A stretch of 64,000 nt of DNA from Mucilaginibacter sp. PAMC 26640 (GTDB taxonomy: Bacteria; Bacteroidota; Bacteroidia; Sphingobacteriales; Sphingobacteriaceae), in assembly GCA_001596135.1 (NCBI GenBank), contig CP014773.1, forward strand, positions 2,976,001-3,040,000, written 5' to 3'. How positions within the stretch are numbered: the first letter of the stretch is position 1; each line of letters begins with the position of its first letter. Shown piece by piece: positions 45,304 to 54,598 of the stretch. The position numbers and the translations under genes are program-made. The notes beneath the pieces are model-generated. The model saw only the letters and a list, made by a program, of their open reading frames with translations. It was not told where the DNA came from and did not search any database.

Positions 45304-47109
45304 ATGAATATTGATTTAAATCTTTTAGGTACTCAAGTTATTCCTGCCATACGTAAAACTGCACAGTATCTTATGCCGTCGCAATTGACTGTCCAGCCGG
45401 ATGTAAATGAAGGTTATAATGTGTACCCCGTGTGCTCACTTGGAGCAAACAAAATATTTAGTGGCTACGAATCTTTAACCAAGTGGATCATCAGCCAGAA
45501 AACGGTTGTGATAGATGGATATGTTGGCGTTTTCTGGGAAGAAATAAAGGCGCAAATTTGCTTGTGCCTTGCCAAAGAAGGTATCGTAGCTAACTGGATC
45601 AACACCGAAGATTTTCTACGTTCACCAGCTGAAGTGAGCGAATTGATTGAGCCATTTCTAGGCACAGAAGAATCTGTATGGGGCACCAAATGTACTTTAA
45701 CGCTAGCGGATCTGTACCGGGTGGAAGAGCTTAAGGCTTTAGCTTGCGATAAATCAAAGGCTGTGAATATCGTTATCGGCCCCGGTGCTGCTTTAGCCAA
45801 CTGGGAAGCCGCAATCCTTTATATAGATCTGCCTAAAAATGAATTGCAGTTCAGGATGAGGGCCGGGTCGATTCTCAACCTGGGAGCAAATGAAACGTAC
45901 GAGCATTTTAAAATGTACAAACGTTTTTATTTTGTAGACTGGGTATTGCTCAATGCGCATAAAAAATCGATTCTTACCCGAATTACTGCTGTGGCGGATG
46001 GTCAATGGCCGGAAACGATCAATTGGCTATACAAAACGGATCTGCAGGAGGGCTTAAAAAAGATCAGCCAGTCGGTAATACGTGTTCGCCCATGGTTTGA
46101 ACCGGGAACCTGGGGCGGCCAGTGGATGAAAAAACACATCAAAAATTTAAACACCGACGTGGTGAATCTTGCCTGGTCGTTTGAGCTGATCGTACCTGAG
46201 AATGGTTTGGTGTTTGAAAGCGACGGTAATTTACTGGAGGTTTCCTTTGATACCATCATGTTCAGTAACAATCAGAATATTCTGGGCAAACATGCAGAGA
46301 GATTTGGTGATGAATTTCCTATCCGTTTCGACTTTTTGGATACCTACGAGGGCGGAAACCTGTCTATCCAGTGCCACCCTAAACTTACCTATATCCAGGA
46401 GAATTTTGGTGAGAACATAACACAAGACGAAACCTATTACATTTTAGATTGCGATGATAGTGCAAAAGTGTATCTGGGCTTTCAGGACAGTATCAATCCA
46501 GATGAATTTAAGCGTACACTGGAAGTAAGCCAGGCCCGGAGCGAGACTATTGATATAGAGCAATATGTGCAGGTTCATCCAGCAAAAAAACATGATCTGT
46601 TTTTGATCCCTAACGGTACTGTACATAGTGCAGGTGCAGGTAACCTGGTGTTAGAAATAAGCGCTACTCCTTACATTTTTACTTTTAAAATGTACGATTG
46701 GGTGCGCCTGGATCTGGACGGTAAGCCACGACCAATCAATATCGATCACGCGTTTAATAATCTTGATTTTAATCGTAAAGGTGAAGAAGTTGACCGCGAA
46801 CTGATCTCCAAACCTCGAATCATCGATCAGCGTGAAGGCTACCAGTTGGTACACGTGCCAACCCATGCAGACCATTTTTATGATGTGCACCGTATAGAAT
46901 TTGATGCGCAAACCACTGTTGAAACTAATGATGTTTGCCATGTAATGATGCTGGTAGAAGGCGAGGCAATAGCTGTTGAAACAGCTGATGGTACCAAGCA
47001 CGATTTTGCTTATGCAGAAACATTTGTAATACCTGCCGCAGCCGGTTCTTATACCCTAACCAATTTGGGCAAGGGCCGTGCAAAAGTTATTAAAGCCTTT
47101 TTAAAATAA
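45304..47109 (+). CDS. Class I mannose-6-phosphate isomerase with N-terminal kinase-like domain
   Basis: A 601-residue cytoplasmic protein. The C-terminal part is a type I phosphomannose isomerase: SIQCHPKLTYIQENFG and DETYYILD (zinc and substrate motifs), LIPNGTVHSAGAG, and a final cupin segment. The first ~200 residues resemble a nucleoside/uridine-kinase-like fold, but where a P-loop would be the sequence is VVIDGYVGVFWEEI, without G-K-S/T, so it is probably not a kinase. The start at 45304 was preferred over 45280, which overlaps the leader repeat. It would convert mannose 6-phosphate to fructose 6-phosphate. The sugar porter gene starts 5 bases after the stop. Confidence 0.85.
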   Translation: MNIDLNLLGTQVIPAIRKTAQYLMPSQLTVQPDVNEGYNVYPVCSLGANKIFSGYESLTKWIISQKTVVIDGYVGVFWEEIKAQICLCLAKEGIVANWINTEDFLRSPAEVSELIEPFLGTEESVWGTKCTLTLADLYRVEELKALACDKSKAVNIVIGPGAALANWEAAILYIDLPKNELQFRMRAGSILNLGANETYEHFKMYKRFYFVDWVLLNAHKKSILTRITAVADGQWPETINWLYKTDLQEGLKKISQSVIRVRPWFEPGTWGGQWMKKHIKNLNTDVVNLAWSFELIVPENGLVFESDGNLLEVSFDTIMFSNNQNILGKHAERFGDEFPIRFDFLDTYEGGNLSIQCHPKLTYIQENFGENITQDETYYILDCDDSAKVYLGFQDSINPDEFKRTLEVSQARSETIDIEQYVQVHPAKKHDLFLIPNGTVHSAGAGNLVLEISATPYIFTFKMYDWVRLDLDGKPRPINIDHAFNNLDFNRKGEEVDRELISKPRIIDQREGYQLVHVPTHADHFYDVHRIEFDAQTTVETNDVCHVMMLVEGEAIAVETADGTKHDFAYAETFVIPAAAGSYTLTNLGKGRAKVIKAFLK

Positions 47110-47114
47110 ATAAA

Positions 47115-48524
47115 ATGATTGAAACGTCTCCTCATATCAAAGATAAAACGAGTGCTACCTACTTATACCTGGTATGTGTGGTAGCTGCTTTAGGTGGTTT
47201 CCTGTTTGGCTTTGATACCGCCGTTATATCGGGAACAGTTAGCCTGGTGAAAAGCGATTTTAGCCTTAACGCGGTGAGCGAAGGCTGGTTTGTAAGCTGT
47301 GCTTTGCTGGGCTGTATCATCGGTGTAAGCTTTTCAGGTAAGCTGAGCGATAAGTACGGCCGAAAAATAGTATTGATCCTATCGGCAGTATTGTTTCTTG
47401 CATCAGCCCTGGGCTGTATGTTGTCGACATCTTTTACAATGTTAATCGTCTTTCGTTTAATTGGGGGGCTCGGTATTGGCGTAGCTTCAATGGTTTCACC
47501 ATTATACATTTCAGAGTTTTCGCCATCGCGCTTCCGCGGTATGATGGTATCGCTTTATCAACTGGCTTTAACCATTGGCATTGTACTGGCGTATTTTTCA
47601 AATGCTTACCTGGCTAATCATGCTAACAATGGTGGCGGCAGTATCCATACCGTTTTTTCAGGTCAGGTTTGGCGTGCCATGCTGGGCCTGGGTGCAATAC
47701 CCGCTGCGGTATTTTTAGTAAGCCTGTTCGTGGTTCCCGAATCGCCCCGCTGGTTATTGTTAAAAGGCAAAGTGCTAAAGGCGAAGGAAATCCTCATAAA
47801 AATTGACGGTGCCGAAGCTGCCGAAAACGAAATAAAAGCATTTTATGAGCAGGATGAAAACGAAGATGCATCGCTGAAAGAATTGTTTAAACCGGTTTAT
47901 CGCAAAGCATTGTGGATAGGCTTATTGTTGCCTTTCCTCTCTCAGGTTTGCGGTATAAACGCGGTTATATATTATGGCCCCAGGATATTGGAGCAAGCCG
48001 GATTTACGCTGAACAGCGCATTGGGCGGCCAGGTTACAATTGGCCTCGTAAACGTTGTTTTTACCTTCGTAGCCATTTTTACCATAGATAAATGGGGGCG
48101 CAAACCCTTGCTATTTGCCGGAGTGGGTGGTGCGGTGGTATCACTTTTAATCATAGGGGCGCTGTTTGCATTAGGTGTAACATCCGGTCCCTGGATCCTG
48201 ATTTTCATCCTTGCCTTTATCGCATGTTTTGCCTTCTCGTTCGGCCCGGTTTGCTGGGTAATCGTTGGAGAGATATTTCCGAATGCGGTTCGTGGAAAAG
48301 CGATGGCACTGGCAACACTTTCGCTATGGGTAGGTAACTTTTTGGTTGGGCAGCTCACCCCTGTTATGCTGGAAGGGCTTGGGTCGTCTTGGACATTTTG
48401 GCTGTTCGCCATCTGCTGCTCGCCTGCCTTATGGATCACCTGGAAATTGATCCCTGAAACAAAAGGCCGCTCATTAGAAAATATTGAAAATTACTGGAAA
48501 GAATCTTACAAACGCGAAGCATAG
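47115..48524 (+). CDS. MFS sugar porter (sugar:proton symporter)
   Basis: A 469-residue, 12-helix transporter of the MFS sugar porter family (XylE/GalP relatives). Signatures are GGFLFGFDTAVISG in helix 1, SDKYGRKIVL after helix 2, PESPRWLLLKGK between the halves, DKWGRKPLLF and the terminal PETKGRSLE. Its position, 5 bases after the mannose-6-phosphate isomerase and before mannan SusC/SusD genes, suggests D-mannose uptake across the inner membrane. Xylose, glucose or galactose are alternatives by family. Confidence 0.92.
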   Translation: MIETSPHIKDKTSATYLYLVCVVAALGGFLFGFDTAVISGTVSLVKSDFSLNAVSEGWFVSCALLGCIIGVSFSGKLSDKYGRKIVLILSAVLFLASALGCMLSTSFTMLIVFRLIGGLGIGVASMVSPLYISEFSPSRFRGMMVSLYQLALTIGIVLAYFSNAYLANHANNGGGSIHTVFSGQVWRAMLGLGAIPAAVFLVSLFVVPESPRWLLLKGKVLKAKEILIKIDGAEAAENEIKAFYEQDENEDASLKELFKPVYRKALWIGLLLPFLSQVCGINAVIYYGPRILEQAGFTLNSALGGQVTIGLVNVVFTFVAIFTIDKWGRKPLLFAGVGGAVVSLLIIGALFALGVTSGPWILIFILAFIACFAFSFGPVCWVIVGEIFPNAVRGKAMALATLSLWVGNFLVGQLTPVMLEGLGSSWTFWLFAICCSPALWITWKLIPETKGRSLENIENYWKESYKREA

Positions 48525-48580
48525 GGAAGAATGCCCGCAACCATCAACCAATAATCAAAACCCAATAAAACCAACTAATT

Positions 48581-51500
48581 ATGAGATTAAAATTATTACA
48601 CAAACTAAGAAAACTGAAATGGCTATACGGCAAACCGCTTTTAGGAGGTTTGCTCAGCGTATTTGCCTTGACCGGATCTGCCAGGGCCACAATCGCCACT
48701 TCGACCAGGCTGTATGCGAAAAATGTGTTCGATATTTCAATAACAGGCCGGGTAGTTGACGAAACCAACCAACCTGTGCCGGGCGTAAACGTCAGCATTT
48801 CAGGCACAACTATTGGCACCATTACCGATGTGAATGGCCGCTACAAACTGAGTGTGCCAGAGGCATACGTCAGTCGCAGCTTAAGTTTCTCGTTCATTGG
48901 CTACACTAAGCAGGATATCGCGATAGCCGGAAAATCTGAAATTAACGTTAGCCTTAAAGCCAATAACACCAGCCTTAATGAGGTGGTTGTGGTAGGTTAT
49001 GGTACTCAGAAACGTATCAACGTTACCGGAGCGGTAAGTACCATCAGTTCAAAAAATATTGAGAATAAACCGGTACTAAACACTTATCAAGCGCTACAAG
49101 GCGAGTCGCCCAACCTAATCATTCAGCAAAGTACATTAGATCCTGGAAGTGATGTTATAGTGAACATCCGTGGTGTGGGTACACTGGGGGATAATACACC
49201 ACTGGTGGTGATTGATGGTATCGTCGGCGGTAATTTAAACACCATCAATCCCAATGATATTGCGAGCGTATCCGTGTTAAAGGATGCTGGTTCTGCTGCT
49301 ATTTATGGTTCCAGAGCGGCAAACGGCGTTATATTAGTTACCACTAAGGCGGGTAGATTTAATTCAAAGCCAACGGTTAGTTATAACGGTAGCTACGGTC
49401 TGCAGGATGCTAAAGTATTGGTACATAAGGTAGATGCCTGGGATAATGCCTATTATAAAAATCAGTCACTGGTTAATTCAGGCCTTCCTGCTGCCTACAC
49501 GCCAGATCAGATCCAGGCTTTGAAAGATGCAGGAAACGGCACTTGGGACGTGGAGCATTTGCTGAAGAAAGCCCCTTTGCAATCGCACAATGTAAGTATC
49601 ACGGGTGGGGGAGAAACCAATTCCTTTTACATTTCGGCAGGTTATCAAAACCAGGGCAGCAACCTGATTGGTAACGGAGGATCGGGCTCGGATTTCGGTT
49701 ACCAGAAATACAACCTCAGGCTAAATCAAACCTCAATAATTGGCAAATTCAGAACCAACGTAATACTGAATTATACCAAAACGCGCAACAAGACGAATAG
49801 CGTTGGGAGTAATAATATCTTTGCGGATGCTAACCGTGTGCCGCATAACTATAGCTGGCAGGATGCGAACGGTAATTATTTAACTAACCCTGTTGCTTCG
49901 CAGTACAATGAATATGGTGTGCTGGAAAAAGGCGGTTTCAACCAGGCGGATAATGACGAGATCTTTGGTGCATTTAACGGCCAGTTAAACATCACGAAGG
50001 ATTTAAAATTAGTGGGCGAATTTGGAGGAACTATCCAGAATAACGGGACTTTTTTCCGTCGTACCCAGGTGGACTATCTGCCGGCCGGTGTATACGGTAA
50101 CGATCTGACCGTTTTGGACGGCAACAGCAAATCTTTTTTAACCAACACTAAATTTTTTGCTGAATACGGCAAAAAAATTAAAGATCATAATTTTAAAGTG
50201 CAGTTAGGCGTGTCTAGCGAAACTTATGATCAGCGTGGTTTTCAGTTGCAGAAAACATTTACCGATCCACTATTGGGCACGCCAACTACGGGTACTATTG
50301 TTGATACACAAAATTCTAATAACAGTATCGCGCAAAATTCAACCAGTCTGCTATCAGCCTTTGGACGCGTAAATTATTCCTATAAAGATAAATACCTTTT
50401 AGAAGCGCTGTTCCGCGAGGATGCATCATCAAAATTTGCTGCCGGTAAACGTTCCAGTTTCTTTCCGTCGATAAGTGCCGGCTGGATCATAACGCAGGAA
50501 TCGTTTATGCAGCCTGTTAAAAATACCTTAACTACATTAAAACTAAGAGCATCTTACGGAACGGTAGGGAATCAAAATGTAGGTAATTATCAATATCAGA
50601 CTACCTATTTTAACTACGCAAATGCTTACGGTTTTGGTAATAATATCGTTGGCGGCGCTGGTACTAATATCGCAAACCGCGACATCACCTGGGAAAAGTC
50701 GGCCAAACTGAATATCGGTTTAGATGCCGGGTTGTTTGATGATAAGTTAACCGCCACCTTCGATTACTTTAGAGATACAAGAAGCAATATCTTGGCTGCC
50801 CGTGCAGATGTGCCATTTATTTTTGGTGCCGGCTCGCCTGATTATAACGTAGCTAAGGTGCGCAACACCGGCTGGGAAGCTTCATTAACTTATAATCTGC
50901 GTGGCAAAGACCTAAGTCAAAGCTTTAGTGTCAACGTGGCTGATAACCAGAATAAATTACTGAAGCTCACAGGTAGCGCTACCCAAACCATCTACAATCA
51001 GGATGTGTTTCAGTTGATCAGAAAAGTAGGTGAACCAATAACGCAATATTATGGTTATCAGACCAACGGCTTTTTTCAAAATCAACAGGATATCGATAAC
51101 TCTCCTAAAATTGCAGGCAATAGCGTACAACCCGGCGATCTGAAGTTTAAGGACCGAAATGGCGATGGTCTGATTGACGAAAAAGACAAGACGATTTTGG
51201 GTAACCCTTTCCCACGTTACACATTTGGCTTTACTTACCGTGTGGCTTATAAAGGTTTTGATTTGTCCTTATTCATACAAGGAGTAGGTAAACGCGACGC
51301 ATTTTTACGTGGTGAGTTGGTTGAGCCTTTCCATTATGGCTACGGTGCAACTGTTTACGAGCATCAGACTAATATCTGGTCACCTAGTAACCCGGATGCC
51401 CGGTACCCGATACTGGCCAATATTGGCTCGCCATCAAACACAAACAACTGGCGCACAGGATCAGACCTGTACAAATACGATGCAGCCTATGCCAGGTTGA

Positions 51501-51733
51501 AAAATGTGAACATTGGTTATAATTTCAGCAGGAGCGTAACCAAAAAACTAGGCATACAGCGATTGAGGGTATCCTTAATCGGTCAAAACCTGGCTACACT
51601 AAGCAAACTGAAATTTATTGACCCGGAAACATCCGAGTTTGGTAATAATCTAAGCCCTGGCTCGGCGTCAAACAGTGCAAGGCAGTATCCGCTATCGGTA
51701 TTCTACGGTGCAGGCCTCGACATCACATTCTAA
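48581..51733 (+). CDS. SusC-family TonB-dependent transporter (no STN domain)
   Basis: A 1050-residue outer-membrane glycan transporter: N-terminal signal region, CarboxypepD_reg-like domain (ISITGRVVDETNQPVPGVNV), the SusC motif LNEVVVVGYGTQKR, the plug (IRGVGTLGDNTPLVVIDGIV, VLKDAGSAAIYGSRAANGVI) and a C-terminal barrel ending in ..FYGAGLDITF. Unlike the SusC at 29102 it lacks an STN domain, in keeping with control by a cytoplasmic GntR regulator and not by ECF/FecR. It is followed by SusD and SusE genes and GH76/GH92 enzymes, which point to alpha-mannan oligosaccharides as cargo. Confidence 0.94.
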   Translation: MRLKLLHKLRKLKWLYGKPLLGGLLSVFALTGSARATIATSTRLYAKNVFDISITGRVVDETNQPVPGVNVSISGTTIGTITDVNGRYKLSVPEAYVSRSLSFSFIGYTKQDIAIAGKSEINVSLKANNTSLNEVVVVGYGTQKRINVTGAVSTISSKNIENKPVLNTYQALQGESPNLIIQQSTLDPGSDVIVNIRGVGTLGDNTPLVVIDGIVGGNLNTINPNDIASVSVLKDAGSAAIYGSRAANGVILVTTKAGRFNSKPTVSYNGSYGLQDAKVLVHKVDAWDNAYYKNQSLVNSGLPAAYTPDQIQALKDAGNGTWDVEHLLKKAPLQSHNVSITGGGETNSFYISAGYQNQGSNLIGNGGSGSDFGYQKYNLRLNQTSIIGKFRTNVILNYTKTRNKTNSVGSNNIFADANRVPHNYSWQDANGNYLTNPVASQYNEYGVLEKGGFNQADNDEIFGAFNGQLNITKDLKLVGEFGGTIQNNGTFFRRTQVDYLPAGVYGNDLTVLDGNSKSFLTNTKFFAEYGKKIKDHNFKVQLGVSSETYDQRGFQLQKTFTDPLLGTPTTGTIVDTQNSNNSIAQNSTSLLSAFGRVNYSYKDKYLLEALFREDASSKFAAGKRSSFFPSISAGWIITQESFMQPVKNTLTTLKLRASYGTVGNQNVGNYQYQTTYFNYANAYGFGNNIVGGAGTNIANRDITWEKSAKLNIGLDAGLFDDKLTATFDYFRDTRSNILAARADVPFIFGAGSPDYNVAKVRNTGWEASLTYNLRGKDLSQSFSVNVADNQNKLLKLTGSATQTIYNQDVFQLIRKVGEPITQYYGYQTNGFFQNQQDIDNSPKIAGNSVQPGDLKFKDRNGDGLIDEKDKTILGNPFPRYTFGFTYRVAYKGFDLSLFIQGVGKRDAFLRGELVEPFHYGYGATVYEHQTNIWSPSNPDARYPILANIGSPSNTNNWRTGSDLYKYDAAYARLKNVNIGYNFSRSVTKKLGIQRLRVSLIGQNLATLSKLKFIDPETSEFGNNLSPGSASNSARQYPLSVFYGAGLDITF

Positions 51734-51761
51734 ACACAGACCATATTTAAAACATCATAAA

Positions 51762-53393
51762 ATGAAATTTTTAAAAAAGCTTTTGATCGCATCTGTTGCG
51801 GTTGCAGCAGTATCGGGCTGTAAAAAACTCGACATCGCTCCGACAGACCGATTCTCTGATCTTACCTTCTGGCAGGTTGATGCAAACGTTTACAATGCCT
51901 TAAATAACAACTACAGCCTTATTTATAATAGCGGTTTGTATTTTGATGCAGAGGCCATATCGGATAATGCTTATTCGCCATCGGGCGACCTGAATCTTAT
52001 CGCCAGCGGAAATGCCACTTCTCAAACAGGGAAATTTGCCGGCGACTGGAATAACTATTATTCAGCCATCAAATCTTGCAATATTTTTTTAGCTAATATT
52101 GATAAAAACACTACCCTGCCTGGTGCAACCAAAACCAGGATGGTGGCCGAAACACGCTTTATTCGTGCTTTTGAGCATTTTAACCTGGCCAAATGGTACG
52201 GTGATGTGCCTATTGTTGATCATGATGCCACCCCTGAAGAAGCGCAGACCATTTCGCGATCTCCCAAGGCTGACGTGATTAAATTTGTGACTGCCGAACT
52301 GGAAGCTGCCGCCGCCGAGTTGCCTTCCAAAGATGCCATACCGGCATCAGAAAACGGCCGTATTACAAAAGGTGCGGCGCTTGCCTTAGAAGCAAGGGTG
52401 CTGTTATACCAGGGCGACCGGATGGCCGATGTTGTAGCTATTTGTGAGAAACTGATGAACGACCAGGGCACCAACGGAAGCTATAGCCTGGAAAGCAGCT
52501 ACAGTTCTTTGTTTAGCGATCCTAATACTAATAAGAGCACTAAGGAAAGTATCTTATCACTGCAATATGTACCCACACTGCGTACCTGGCAAAATTTCTG
52601 GGATTTCGCGCCCCGTACCGTGGGTGGCCGCGTAAGTAATATGGCTCCAACCCAGGAACTGGTTGATAGCTATATCATGTTGAATGGTAAAACTATTAAG
52701 GATGCCGGCTCTGGCTATGTAGAAACCGATCCTTATATCAATCGTGATCCGCGTTTAACCGCAACCGTAGTTTATGACCGGTATACCTGGGTTAATGCTA
52801 ATAACAGCACCAAGACAATTTATATCAAGCCGGGTAGCGATCCGGTTCAGCCGGGTTTGGATGAATACAATGCAGGGTCACAGGCAGCATCTGCTACCGC
52901 TTATTACTGGCGGAAATATTTCGATCCCGCTGCGCTGCCAAACTTTGTGTCAGGCAATAACCTGCACCTGATCAGGTATGCAGAGATCTTGCTGGATTAT
53001 GCCGAAGCTAAACAAAGCCTTGGCCAGATGGATGCTAGCATTTGGGCAAAAACAATCGGCGTATTAAGAGCGAGGGCCGGTTTTACCGATCCGGGTGCTT
53101 TAAATTTCCCGGGTACTGCAGATTTGACTAATGTCATCCGTAATGAGCGGAGGGTGGAACTGGCGATGGAAGGTGTGCGTATTGACGATATCAGAAGATG
53201 GAAAACAGCTGAAACAACCATGAACGGCTATATCCATGGCGCTAAATTTTCTTCAGACCAAAACACTGATAATGGCTATATCAGGACCCAGCTACGCAAG
53301 TTTAATGCGGGTAGGGATTATTTATGGGCTATCCCTGCACATGATGTTGACCTGAATAAAAACCTGATACAAAACCCGGGTTATACCAACTAA
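51762..53393 (+). CDS. SusD-family glycan-binding lipoprotein
   Basis: A 543-residue lipoprotein (lipobox AAVSGC then KKLDIAPTDRFS). SusD features are FWQVDANVYNALNNNYSLIY near the N-terminus, ETRFIRAFEHFNLAKWYGDV in the TPR region and LIRYAEILLDYAEAKQSLG plus VIRNERRVELAMEGVRIDDI in the C-terminal domain. The ATG at 51762 was chosen because it starts the lipoprotein signal; the open frame runs 29 codons further upstream into the SusC gene. It pairs with the SusC encoded 28 bases upstream. Confidence 0.94.
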   Translation: MKFLKKLLIASVAVAAVSGCKKLDIAPTDRFSDLTFWQVDANVYNALNNNYSLIYNSGLYFDAEAISDNAYSPSGDLNLIASGNATSQTGKFAGDWNNYYSAIKSCNIFLANIDKNTTLPGATKTRMVAETRFIRAFEHFNLAKWYGDVPIVDHDATPEEAQTISRSPKADVIKFVTAELEAAAAELPSKDAIPASENGRITKGAALALEARVLLYQGDRMADVVAICEKLMNDQGTNGSYSLESSYSSLFSDPNTNKSTKESILSLQYVPTLRTWQNFWDFAPRTVGGRVSNMAPTQELVDSYIMLNGKTIKDAGSGYVETDPYINRDPRLTATVVYDRYTWVNANNSTKTIYIKPGSDPVQPGLDEYNAGSQAASATAYYWRKYFDPAALPNFVSGNNLHLIRYAEILLDYAEAKQSLGQMDASIWAKTIGVLRARAGFTDPGALNFPGTADLTNVIRNERRVELAMEGVRIDDIRRWKTAETTMNGYIHGAKFSSDQNTDNGYIRTQLRKFNAGRDYLWAIPAHDVDLNKNLIQNPGYTN

Positions 53394-53415
53394 ACCAATT
53401 TAAAAAACTAAAGAT

Positions 53416-54534
53416 ATGAGAAAAGTTATCAGGCTGGCAGGTGTAATGCTGCTGGCTGTAGTTGCAGGAAGTTCCTGTAAAAAAGAAAACCGGCCGTTAG
53501 ATTTTAGCCTCAACCCAGTGGGCTCATTAGCAACACCAAATGATAATGTGGATGTGAAGCTTGATCCAACCAGTTCGGCCACTGTGTTGTTCAAATGGGA
53601 TGCAGCAACAACAGCCGACGGCGGGTTGATTTTATATGAAATTGCATTTGACAAAGAAGAAGGCGATTTTAGTAAGCCCGTGTACAAAGCGGTGTCAGAT
53701 GGTGCGGGTGTAAAACCGCAGATCACGCTAACACACAAGGATCTGAATAAGATAGCAAACTCCGCCGGTATAGCGTCGTCAAGCACCGGTAAGTTGAAAT
53801 GGACAGTGATCGCTTCAAAGGGCACAAATGCCAAACCATCATCTGTATCTCGTACGCTTCAGTTAGACCGGCCTGCAGGATTTGCAGAAAACCCGGTTGA
53901 GCTGTATATCACCGGTTCTGCAACCGAAGGTGGTGCTGACCTGAGCAAAGCGGTAAAGTTGAAAAAGACAGAAGACGGTTTGTTTGAGGTTTACACTTCA
54001 TTAAAAGCCGGTGACTATTATTTAACTGATAAGAACACCGACGGAGGGAAGAAATTTTATATCGATAACGGAATTATTAAAGAAGGCGCCAATGTTGTAA
54101 CAATAAACGGTGCTACCAAAACCTATCGCTTAAATTTCGATTTCACTTCCGCTACAACAAAATCGGCAGAGATTCAATCTATCGGATTGTATATGTCTGC
54201 TTACGGTACCGAAATAGGCACTTTAAATTACGTTGGCAGCGGTGTTTTTGAAGCACCTAACATAGCTGTGGAATTCTACCAATTTTCCTGGGGGCGTGAT
54301 GAACGTTACAAGTTCATTATTCACACAGCGGCCGGGCTGGAATATGTAGGCAGCACTAATGCTAACAACGTTGCACCCGCAGGCCAACCTGCGGCCTACT
54401 TTAACGTAGTACCTGTTGCCAACACGCAATGGGATAATACCTATAAGTTCGATCCATCGGCCGACAAAAAGAATGTCAAAGTTGACGTAATCTTCCAACC
54501 TAATGCTTATACACATAAAGTAACAGTTTTATAG
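53416..54534 (+). CDS. SusE/SusF-like outer-membrane glycan-binding lipoprotein
   Basis: A 372-residue lipoprotein (lipobox VVAGSSC, then KKENRPLDF). A SusE-type N-terminal Ig-like domain (SSATVLFKWDAATTADGGLI) is followed by two starch-binding-like beta modules (ELYITGSATEGGADLSKAVK; then SIGLYMSAYGTEIGTLNYVG). It lies 22 bases after the SusD gene. Proteins of this position and layout display carbohydrate-binding modules on the cell surface; here the ligand is presumably mannan. A hairpin follows the stop. Confidence 0.85.
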   Translation: MRKVIRLAGVMLLAVVAGSSCKKENRPLDFSLNPVGSLATPNDNVDVKLDPTSSATVLFKWDAATTADGGLILYEIAFDKEEGDFSKPVYKAVSDGAGVKPQITLTHKDLNKIANSAGIASSSTGKLKWTVIASKGTNAKPSSVSRTLQLDRPAGFAENPVELYITGSATEGGADLSKAVKLKKTEDGLFEVYTSLKAGDYYLTDKNTDGGKKFYIDNGIIKEGANVVTINGATKTYRLNFDFTSATTKSAEIQSIGLYMSAYGTEIGTLNYVGSGVFEAPNIAVEFYQFSWGRDERYKFIIHTAAGLEYVGSTNANNVAPAGQPAAYFNVVPVANTQWDNTYKFDPSADKKNVKVDVIFQPNAYTHKVTVL

Positions 54535-54547
54535 ACTGTTACAAACC

Positions 54548-54583
54548 ACCGGTTACCACTGCCCATAGCCATTGGTGACCGGT
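54548..54583 (+). other. Hairpin between the SusE-like gene and the first GH76 gene
   Basis: ACCGGTTACCA (54548-54558) pairs with TGGTGACCGGT (54573-54583), 11 bp with one wobble and a 14-base loop. It begins 13 bases after the stop codon and ends 15 bases before the next start, in the same relative place as the hairpin after susD in the other PUL. Confidence 0.55.
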
Positions 54584-54598
54584 TTAAAAATCTGTCTT

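Noticed and set aside
47972..48439. 155-codon open frame on the minus strand inside the sugar porter gene
   Set aside because: A shadow of a membrane protein gene; Pro/Thr/Lys-rich translation without any family pattern.
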